From an uncultured Shewanella sp. (GTDB lineage: Bacteria; Pseudomonadota; Gammaproteobacteria; Enterobacterales; Shewanellaceae): 64,000 nt of DNA. Every line of letters begins with the position of its first letter. Position 1 is the stretch's first letter. The stretch lies in contig NZ_CANMUW010000003.1 in assembly GCF_947501225.1 (NCBI RefSeq), positions 248,001-312,000 on the forward strand, given 5' to 3'. Of this stretch, positions 55,930-64,000 are shown one piece after another. The notes under the pieces are model-generated. The model made no database searches. It saw only the letters and a list, made by a program, of their open reading frames with translations, and was not told the DNA's origin. The position numbers and the translations under genes were made by a program.

Positions 55930-56091
55930 TTGATAGTGTTTGTGGGGTGTATGTTATTAAGTTTTATGACCATTTTACTTCTCTAATCCACACACTTTGA
56001 ATTACCTGAAATTATTACAGGAGCTGGCTCACAAAGAATGTTTTTTATTTCTTTATCCTATATTGGAATCTTGAAATTAAGGAATACTTTA

Positions 56092-56838
56092 ATGAAAAAG
56101 CAACTTGTCACAGCATTGGCCGCCTTAGTGGTGGCACCTGCAATGTCTGCAACCTCGGTCGACTTGGGATACAAGGCCCATACCTCGGATACTAAGTCTG
56201 ATAACGGCGGGGCATATGACCAACCTTTTCTTAAATTAACACATTTCAATAAAGCCGATTGGGGCACACTGCTGGCTTATGTAAAGCTTGAAAACCCGGG
56301 TGAGGTGAAAGAGGCTCAACATGGTAAAGACGGCAAGCTTACAGTTAAGTCACTGCTTATCGTCGATAAGCAGATTGGTGATACAAGCTATAACCTGTGG
56401 GGACAGAACTTCCTCGTCTCAAACCGTACAGTTATGGAAGACAACCTGTATCTGGGGGTGACCACCAACCGTAAGTATGGCGATCTCTTCATTAACGCCG
56501 GTGTAGGTCTGAACTACTCTGCAGCTCATTTCGATCCAACCGGTGCCAGCTTTGACGGCATCAGTGGTTATGCAGCGGTGATCAACGCCCGCTACCCCTT
56601 CTCGGCACTGGGACTTAAGCACTCTCTGTCTGTCAACTATGAGGGGCAGATCGACCGTGATGAAGACCATATGAGCACCCTAGGTTATGACAACTATGGT
56701 CACCAGATCATCACTACGTTAAAGACAAGTATGACTGACTCTTTCTACACCAAGTTGCATATGACTCATTTCGATAGCTGGGGCGCGGCGCCTAATGATG
56801 GCATCGAGTACGGCGTTGCAGTCGGTTTTACTTTCTAA
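56092..56838 (+). CDS. Tsx/OmpK-like outer-membrane channel protein
   Basis: A 248-residue protein with a signal peptide (MKKQLVTALAALVVAPAMSA) and a 12-strand-type barrel rich in alternating hydrophobic strands, ending in VAVGFTF with the terminal Phe. It has the outline of the nucleoside-specific Tsx/OmpK channel family (TTNRKYGDLFINAGVGLNYS). It probably lets a nucleoside-like or imidazole compound through the outer membrane; urocanate is the tempting substrate since urdA follows 29 bp downstream. ATG 56092 fits the signal peptide and has AAGGA upstream. Confidence 0.8.
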   Translation: MKKQLVTALAALVVAPAMSATSVDLGYKAHTSDTKSDNGGAYDQPFLKLTHFNKADWGTLLAYVKLENPGEVKEAQHGKDGKLTVKSLLIVDKQIGDTSYNLWGQNFLVSNRTVMEDNLYLGVTTNRKYGDLFINAGVGLNYSAAHFDPTGASFDGISGYAAVINARYPFSALGLKHSLSVNYEGQIDRDEDHMSTLGYDNYGHQIITTLKTSMTDSFYTKLHMTHFDSWGAAPNDGIEYGVAVGFTF

Positions 56839-56849
56839 TATCAGATTGA

Positions 56850-58622
<1,773 letters not shown>

Positions 58623-58647
58623 CTGTTAGTGTGTGCTAAAGGATATT

Positions 58648-58677
58648 ATGCCGATCACTGAGGTGATCGGCATTTTT
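58648..58677 (+). terminator. Intrinsic terminator after urdA
   Basis: ATGCCGATCAC (58648-58658), loop TGAG, GTGATCGGCAT (58663-58673), then a T run. It may separate or attenuate apbE expression. Confidence 0.88.
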
Positions 58678-58720
58678 ATCTGTGATGAGACTCGTTTTGA
58701 ACTTGCTTAAGAGCTTCACT

Positions 58721-59731
58721 ATGAAACTTCTGATGTTCTGTTTAATGCCGTTTCTGTTTGCTTCCCAGGCATGGGCGCATATCAATATCGAGCAGATAAC
58801 CGGTAATACGATGGGCACCACCTACACCATACAGCTGCGCCTGCAAGATACGCCTGCGACCAAGCAGGAGATTAAGGCACAGGTGGAGCAGGAGCTGGAG
58901 AGTGTGAACGCCTCCCTGTCGGTTTACCGTAAAGATTCCGAAATATCCGAATTTAACTTAAACGATACAGGCAGGGCTATTGCGGTATCTGAGCGTCTTT
59001 GGGATGTGCTGCAGGTCTCTAAGCGGGTATCGAGACAAACCTATGGTGCGCTGGATGTGACCCTGGGGCCGGTGATCGAATTTTGGGGTTTTGGTGTTAA
59101 GCCCAGAGCGTTGCAGGGCAAAGATCGTGGTCAGCTGGAACTGGCTCGGTCGAAAACGGGCATGGATGGATTCACCCTGGACTCGCAAGCGGTCACAAAG
59201 GTGATTAGGGGACTGGAGATCAATCCTTCGGCCGTGGCGAAAGGCTATGGTGTAGATCGCGTCGCTGAGGTGCTCGATGGCGCGGGTGTGGTTAATTATC
59301 TGGTAGAGATTGGCGGGGAGGTGCGGACTCGCGGAGTCGGTGTCAGGGGCAGGGATTGGAGAGTTGCCGTGACCAGGCCACAGAAATTCAGCCTTGAGAT
59401 ACAGGAGCTTATTAATCTTAAAGGGATCTCCATGGCCACCTCGGGTAACTATGTGAACTATATCCGCAGCGATGACAGACGACTGAGCCACATCATCGAC
59501 CCTGAAACGGGGATACCGGTCGAAAATAGTGTGCTATCGGCGACCGTGCTTCATCCTCGATGTGCCGTAGCCGATGGTTTTGCTACCGCCATGATGGTCT
59601 TAAGTGTGGAGCGCTCTATGCAGGTTGCCGATGAACTCGGGCTGGCGGTCATGTTGATCGAGCAGACATCATCGGGCCTGAAGACCCACTTCAGTGACGC
59701 CATCTTCCCGTATCTTATTAACGGTGAGTGA
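58721..59731 (+). CDS. apbE: FAD:protein FMN transferase ApbE
   Basis: A 336-residue periplasmic enzyme with a signal peptide (LLMFCLMPFLFASQAWA). It shows the ApbE motifs TGNTMGTTYTIQL at the mature N terminus, GAL-DVTLGPVIEFWGFG, and SMATSGNYVNYIRSDDRRLSHIIDPETGIP near residue 240. It transfers FMN from FAD onto Thr of the [10 protein letters not shown] type. The neighbouring UrdA carries exactly this target, so ApbE is probably its maturation enzyme. ATG 58721 is preferred to 58685 because it begins the signal peptide. Confidence 0.93.
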   Translation: MKLLMFCLMPFLFASQAWAHINIEQITGNTMGTTYTIQLRLQDTPATKQEIKAQVEQELESVNASLSVYRKDSEISEFNLNDTGRAIAVSERLWDVLQVSKRVSRQTYGALDVTLGPVIEFWGFGVKPRALQGKDRGQLELARSKTGMDGFTLDSQAVTKVIRGLEINPSAVAKGYGVDRVAEVLDGAGVVNYLVEIGGEVRTRGVGVRGRDWRVAVTRPQKFSLEIQELINLKGISMATSGNYVNYIRSDDRRLSHIIDPETGIPVENSVLSATVLHPRCAVADGFATAMMVLSVERSMQVADELGLAVMLIEQTSSGLKTHFSDAIFPYLINGE

Positions 59732-59765
59732 GCACTTACAATAGCTGTTTATGAGGAGAGGTTAG

Positions 59766-59858
59766 ATGGAGTTTGAGAGAACAATGCGCATGATAGTTGC
59801 CCTGAGCGCGCTCGTGCTCTTGGTATGCAGTTTGACTTTGGCTCTGCTTACGATATGA
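59766..59858 (+). CDS. Possible 30-aa hydrophobic small protein
   Basis: ATG 59766 follows GAGGAGAGG with good spacing, and opens a 30-codon frame (MEFERTMRMIVALSALVLLV...LTI) with one membrane helix. It sits 34 bp after apbE. It may be a small membrane protein of the same operon. The short length leaves doubt. Confidence 0.4.
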   Translation: MEFERTMRMIVALSALVLLVCSLTLALLTI

Positions 59859-59952
59859 ATGCCGGTAACAAGACAGAGGCTGGTAGCTCGGCATAGAGCC
59901 TTTCTCTCAAGGCTCTTTATGGTCATGGTGCCGGCTTATCATGAGTCTATAG

Positions 59953-60216
59953 CTATCTCTTGCGCCAATGGCGCAGTTTGGACATTTTAGTACGCAGCTC
60001 TCGATCGGTGATATGTTCTAATTCATCCCAGCCGCGCCTGGCTATCGCCTCAAGTTGTAACTTGGCACCCAGGTGGATATCACTTATTCCGACCTGTATC
60101 TCTGTTTGGCCGGTGGAGAGGCGGTTGCCTGTTGCCGAGGATATTTGATAAATCTCTTTCGCCTCTTTACCTTTTACTTCCAGATTCCTGATGATTTTAT
60201 CTTCACCTCTCGGCAT
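59953..60216 (-). CDS. Small charged hypothetical protein
   Basis: An 87-residue basic, probably cytoplasmic protein (MPRGEDKIIRNLEVKG... LRTKMSKLRHWRKR), without recognised domain. ATG 60216 has GGAG 9 nt upstream; ATGs at 60222 and 60231 are alternatives. It is divergent from nothing obvious; the gap 60217-60496 is AT-rich and shows no gene. Confidence 0.5.
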   Translation of the reverse strand: MPRGEDKIIRNLEVKGKEAKEIYQISSATGNRLSTGQTEIQVGISDIHLGAKLQLEAIARRGWDELEHITDRELRTKMSKLRHWRKR

Positions 60217-60496
60217 GAACATCGACTCCATTGATGGTAAATATATTTGCTATGTAATTTGAGATAAAACCTTGTGACATTATTTAGAATGCTTTAAATA
60301 TAAATGTTTAATCTATATTTGGAGTTTTATCTTAAGATCGCTGTATGCAATCTGATAGATTAATAAACGTGGTTGAGCTTGCTTATTACTCTTGATTATA
60401 TATCAGATGGGCAAGGTTAGGTATTTTATAGGTGTTAGTATTTCTAATAAGGTTATTAAGCTCAGCTTATAATTTGATATTTATTGTCCGCTTTAA

Positions 60497-60727
60497 ATGA
60501 TTAAAAAGTCTTGTCACTTTTTTCTGGAGGAGTGCAGGAGGGAGCACTCTACTATCGCCCTCTATCGTTCCCGTCTCAGTGCTACCATCAACTTGTTATT
60601 AACTCTTGGTCAATTTGGTCCATGTCGACGATCTATCCTGGAAACTTGGCGACAGATGTGGCAAAAAACAGATAAACCACTTGCCCCCGAGGTGTTAATC
60701 GCAATAATTGCCCGTCTTGCCGGATAA
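60497..60727 (+). CDS. Small hypothetical protein upstream of pstS
   Basis: A 76-codon frame, 48 bp upstream of pstS. The product is basic with helical segments (HSTIALYRSRLSATINLLLTLG; ILETWRQMWQ) and no known domain. No clear ribosome binding site is seen. It may be real or part of the pstS leader. Confidence 0.35.
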   Translation: MIKKSCHFFLEECRREHSTIALYRSRLSATINLLLTLGQFGPCRRSILETWRQMWQKTDKPLAPEVLIAIIARLAG

Positions 60728-60775
60728 TCTTCTGTCATCGCTTATTGTGTATCACACTAACTGTCGGGAATTTTT

Positions 60776-61615
60776 ATGATATTAAAAATCAGCTTTGTTC
60801 GCTTAATGGCGATCCTTACCTTGCTTATGTCGGGTCCACTTATTGCCGATGATCTTTCAACTTTCGATGGGATGAGTGGTCAGTTGAGCATTGCCGGCGG
60901 TACCGCGCATATTCCGGTGATGAAGAGGGCTGCACGTAAGATCATGGGGCATAACTCAAATATTCGCATCACCATCGCAGGTGGGGGCTCAGGCGTCGGC
61001 GTACAGCAGGTGGCCAAGGAGCTGGTGGATATAGGTAATACCGGACGCGCCTTAAAAAACAAGGAGATGAGCTTAGGATTGAAGTCATACCCCTTCGCTA
61101 TCGATGGTGTCGCCGTGATCCTGCATCCGGAGAACCCGGTCGATGATCTCAGTCAGCAGCAGATCATCGATATTTACCAGGGAAAAATCACCAACTGGCG
61201 CGAGCTGGGCGGGCAAGACAGACAGATACATCTGTTTAGCCGTGACGAGGCGAGCGGTACCCGCTCTGTGTTCACCAAGAAGCTACTAAATGGTGCGCAG
61301 CTTGCTGCAAGCGCTAATATAGTGCCATCCAATGGTGCGATGAAAACAGCTGTGTCTCAGGACTTTGGTGCAATAGGCTATAGTAGTGTCGGGTATATCG
61401 ATGAGATGGTAAAAGCGCCGGCTTACAATCATATTTTGCCCAGCCAGGAGGCTTGTGCTTCAGGGGAGTACCCAGTGGTACGCCGCTTATATATGAATAC
61501 AAAAGGAACGCCTAACAGTCTGACCCAGGCATTTATCGATTATATCTATAGCAAGCAAGGGGCAGAACATATTCAGGCATCGGGTTATATTGCACTGCAG
61601 GGAGCTGTTCACTGA
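60776..61615 (+). CDS. pstS: Phosphate ABC transporter substrate-binding protein
   Basis: A 279-residue periplasmic protein with a signal peptide (LMAILTLLMSGPLIAD) and the PstS-like fold: LSIAGGTAHIPVMKRAARK, IAGGGSGVGVQQVAKE (phosphate loop), IYQGKITNWRELGG, and SRDEASGTRSVFTKKLL. It captures phosphate and delivers it to PstCA. It opens the pst operon. I looked for a PHO box; see rejected items. Confidence 0.92.
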   Translation: MILKISFVRLMAILTLLMSGPLIADDLSTFDGMSGQLSIAGGTAHIPVMKRAARKIMGHNSNIRITIAGGGSGVGVQQVAKELVDIGNTGRALKNKEMSLGLKSYPFAIDGVAVILHPENPVDDLSQQQIIDIYQGKITNWRELGGQDRQIHLFSRDEASGTRSVFTKKLLNGAQLAASANIVPSNGAMKTAVSQDFGAIGYSSVGYIDEMVKAPAYNHILPSQEACASGEYPVVRRLYMNTKGTPNSLTQAFIDYIYSKQGAEHIQASGYIALQGAVH

Positions 61616-61634
61616 TCTCCTGAGCTCGCCCTCG

Positions 61635-62513
61635 ATGCAAAATCTTAGCCATACGCTCAAGCAAAACAGCTGGATGCAGGGCTTGCTGATGATCTTAGTC
61701 GTCATCAGTGGCTTGCTGCTGCTTTCGGTTTTCTGTTTCCTGATCTGGTTCTCTCTACCAATATTCTTAACTGAAACCAGCGGGGTCTTCAATTTGCGCT
61801 GGCAACCGGAACAGGGGCATTTCGGCATATTGGCCATGGTCTGCGGCACTCTGTTACTGGCCCTTATTTCAGCTGCTGTCGCCTTTGTTATCGCCATTGG
61901 GCTCAATAGCTTCTGCCTGTTATCCCGTCGGCGCTACCTGGTTGCGATAGTGCAATCCCTGCTTAAGTTTATGGCCGCGATACCGACCGTGGTTTATGGA
62001 TTAGCGGCGCTTTTTCTACTCCTGCCCCTGCTGCGTAACGGCTTGCAGCTGGGCTCAGGGTACAGCCTGTTTGCCGCTATCTGCATGTTGGTGCTGCTTA
62101 TTCTACCCGTTATCTGTGTCATGTTGGATAACATTACCGCGCCGTTATGGCAGCAATATGCACTGGGCGCTCAGGCGCTGGGGGTTAGCCCCGAGCAAAC
62201 TTATGTGCATGTGATTTTACCCCGTTGCAGGGTCAACATCTGTGGCGCGGCGTTGCTCGGGTTTAACCGGGCTATCGGAGATACTATGCTGCCTTTGATG
62301 CTGGCAGGTAATGCCACGCAGTTGCCTTCAGGCGTTTTCGATGCGATTCGAAGCCTGACCGCGCATATCGCCTTGGTGATCGCGACCGATCAAGGTAGTG
62401 AAGTCTATAACTCACTGTTTGCCGCCGGCATGCTGCTGTTAATATGTAGTGCTTGTATCTGCTTGCTATCACGTCATCTTGTGGGGCGACACCAGTTGGT
62501 GCAGTCGAGATGA
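61635..62513 (+). CDS. pstC: Phosphate ABC transporter permease PstC
   Basis: A 292-residue inner-membrane permease with six helices. The binding-protein-dependent transport motif is in YALGAQALGVSPEQTYVHVILPRCRVNICGAALLGFNRAIGDTML, the EAA-type loop that contacts PstB. ATG 61635 (20 bp after pstS) is chosen; a TTG at 61590 would overlap pstS. It overlaps pstA by ATGA. Confidence 0.9.
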   Translation: MQNLSHTLKQNSWMQGLLMILVVISGLLLLSVFCFLIWFSLPIFLTETSGVFNLRWQPEQGHFGILAMVCGTLLLALISAAVAFVIAIGLNSFCLLSRRRYLVAIVQSLLKFMAAIPTVVYGLAALFLLLPLLRNGLQLGSGYSLFAAICMLVLLILPVICVMLDNITAPLWQQYALGAQALGVSPEQTYVHVILPRCRVNICGAALLGFNRAIGDTMLPLMLAGNATQLPSGVFDAIRSLTAHIALVIATDQGSEVYNSLFAAGMLLLICSACICLLSRHLVGRHQLVQSR

Positions 62514-63409
62514 GCCGTCTTATAGGTTATTGGGGCAAGCTGTGTGCCCTTGCGTTAATGAGTGTCATGATGACTCTGATAGGTTTCATCATGTTCAAGG
62601 CTCTGCCGACGTTAGAGCTTCGACTCTTCTTCGGTGATACGCCGCCACTTGCCGCAGTGCTTGGCCGACAACCCGTATGGGAGGGAATATGGCCCGCCTG
62701 TGTAGGTACGCTTACCGTGGTTTTTTCTGCGGTAACTCTGGCTTCGTTGCCAGGAGTTGCCAGCGGTATCTGGCTCGCTGGTGCGCCGGACAAGCCCGCT
62801 CAGAAACTGTTTAGCCTGGCCGTCGATATTCTGGCCGGGATCCCATCCATCCTGATGGGCTTGTTTGGCTTTAGCCTGATTTTAATTCTGCGCAGCAGCT
62901 TCTTTCCCGAGGCTAATGCGAGCCTGCTGCTTGCGGCGAGCTGTCTGGCTCTGCTGATCCTCCCCTATATTGCCTGCGCGACGCAAAACGCCTTGATCAG
63001 CTTGCCAAAGCAGCTGACTGTCACGGGAGCCGCCTTAGGGATGACCCAGTGGCAAATCACTTATCGTCTGCTGCTGCCGCAAGCGGGGAGGGGAATAATG
63101 AGTGGACTCATGCTGGCGATAGGCAGGGCGGCTGAAGATACCGCCGTGATAATGTTAACCGGCGCCGTTGCAAATGCGGGATTACCCGCTGGATTACTGC
63201 AGCGATTCGAAGCCCTGCCATTCACCATTTTTTACTACAGTGCCCAGTATCAATCTAAGCAGGAACTCAGCATGGCTTTCGGCGCAGCATTAGTCCTGCT
63301 TACGCTGACCAGCGTTATCTTTACCCTGCTCGCCGCACTTGTGAGGCGCCCTAACCTTAGTATGTTTAGAGTGGCCAGTGGCCATTTAAGGAGTGTAAGT
63401 GTCAGATGA
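62510..63409 (+). CDS. pstA: Phosphate ABC transporter permease PstA
   Basis: A 299-residue inner-membrane permease partner of PstC: six helices and an EAA loop ([47 protein letters not shown]). Its ATG overlaps the pstC stop (ATGA), so the two are translated together. An in-frame TTG at 62453 is not needed. Confidence 0.92.
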   Translation: MSRLIGYWGKLCALALMSVMMTLIGFIMFKALPTLELRLFFGDTPPLAAVLGRQPVWEGIWPACVGTLTVVFSAVTLASLPGVASGIWLAGAPDKPAQKLFSLAVDILAGIPSILMGLFGFSLILILRSSFFPEANASLLLAASCLALLILPYIACATQNALISLPKQLTVTGAALGMTQWQITYRLLLPQAGRGIMSGLMLAIGRAAEDTAVIMLTGAVANAGLPAGLLQRFEALPFTIFYYSAQYQSKQELSMAFGAALVLLTLTSVIFTLLAALVRRPNLSMFRVASGHLRSVSVR

Positions 63410-64000
63410 TGTGAGAGATCCGCAAGGTGATCTAATTGGACACATGCGGGGAGTCACTATTCGTTTTGCCGCTAAAACCGTACTCAGGGATGTGAATATA
63501 CGGTTGCACAAGGGACAGTTACATATGTTGAGCGGTCCCTCAGGCTGTGGCAAGACGACCCTGTTGCGGGCATTGAACAGGCTTAACGACTGTTTCGACA
63601 AGCATGAGGTGAACGGCAATATCTGTCTGAAGTTGTCAGCAGGTGAGATCGATGTCAATCAGCTTGCCGATAAACAGCTGCCTCTGCTGCGCCGCAAGGT
63701 CGGCATGGTATTTCAAAACCCTAACCTGTTACCGGGTAGCATCATAGAGAACCTGACATTGCCGCTTAAGGTCGTGGCGGGATTAGATTCGACTCGAGCC
63801 ATGGCACGCTGTGAGGAGGTGTTGATGCAGGTGAGGTTATGGGATGAGGTCAAGGAGAGACTCAATGCCGATGCCACCTCGCTATCCGGCGGCCAGCAGC
63901 AAAGGTTATGCCTGGCCAGAACCTTAGTACTTGAGCCTGAGATACTGCTGCTGGATGAACCTACCGCTTCTCTCGATCCATATAATACCGAGGTGATAGA
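63399..64000 (+). CDS. pstB: Phosphate ABC transporter ATP-binding protein PstB (3' end outside window)
   Basis: It starts at GTG 63399 with AGGAG 5 nt upstream and overlaps the pstA stop by 11 bp. The first 200 residues show Walker [10 protein letters not shown], the Q-loop [10 protein letters not shown], the ABC signature LSGGQQQR, and Walker [11 protein letters not shown]. It powers phosphate import through PstCA. The gene runs past the right edge. Confidence 0.95.
   Translation, partial: MSDDVRDPQGDLIGHMRGVTIRFAAKTVLRDVNIRLHKGQLHMLSGPSGCGKTTLLRALNRLNDCFDKHEVNGNICLKLSAGEIDVNQLADKQLPLLRRKVGMVFQNPNLLPGSIIENLTLPLKVVAGLDSTRAMARCEEVLMQVRLWDEVKERLNADATSLSGGQQQRLCLARTLVLEPEILLLDEPTASLDPYNTEVI

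Noticed and set aside
60731..60756. CTGTCAT as a possible PHO box upstream of pstS
   Set aside because: The second half-site 11 bp further (TATTGTG) does not match well, so a PhoB site cannot be claimed.

Overview
The window looks like chromosomal DNA of a marine Shewanella or a close relative (Gammaproteobacteria). The evidence is a urocanate reductase with the UrdA active-site signature, a pentaheme nitrite reductase NrfA, an NhaD-type sodium/proton antiporter, DUF2999 and DUF2799 proteins, a Qnr-type pentapeptide protein and an LpxR-type lipid A deacylase. No rRNA, tRNA, CRISPR array or intact insertion sequence was seen.

Layout. 1-3.3 kb: the end of a hybrid-kinase/tandem-receiver protein and a secreted zinc metalloprotease followed by a partial copy of its own 3' end. 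3.5-9 kb: an RND pump and its lipoprotein adaptor, divergent from a LysR regulator across a perfect palindrome. 9-13 kb: small secreted, membrane and cytochrome genes, including a 55-codon Cys-rich gene and a DFS-repeat protein. 12.9-15.1 kb: a qnr homologue and a MATE pump on the same strand, separated by degenerate tandem repeats. 15.2-17.4 kb: groES-groEL with a sigma32-type promoter. 17.4-24.1 kb: an accessory stretch: a 3.37-kb group II intron sitting inside the groEL stop codon and carrying an extra passenger gene, then duplicated repeat/terminator units and a P-loop ATPase/NERD pair that may be a defence module. 24-37 kb: outer-membrane genes (LpxR, a beta-barrel plus DUF3108 pair), regulators, an acetyltransferase, small hypothetical genes and a cysteine synthase. 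37-45.5 kb: glyoxalase-like protein, NhaD, PpiB, PldA, a 380-bp MITE-like element, a DMT exporter divergent from a MarR regulator with two operator-like palindromes, a FUSC protein and a small heat-shock protein. 45.8-50.8 kb: NnrS, NrfA and a chemoreceptor. 52-60 kb: a regulatory and respiratory locus: LuxR-type regulator, OmpR-type response regulator and kinase, then a Tsx-like outer-membrane channel, UrdA and ApbE. 60.7-64 kb: a pstSCAB phosphate transporter, cut in pstB by the window edge.

How the genes work together. The clearest unit is the urocanate respiration locus: ApbE would attach FMN to UrdA, the Tsx-like channel may admit substrate, and the two-component system probably controls the operon. 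Direct repeats of the type TTTTGAC-N4-TTTTNAC occur both upstream of the regulators and, twice, upstream of the channel-urdA operon, which suggests a shared binding site and autoregulation. The most striking mobile element is the groEL intron: as read here the unspliced RNA has stop codon TAG (G supplied by the intron) and the spliced RNA has TAA, so the essential protein is unchanged either way.
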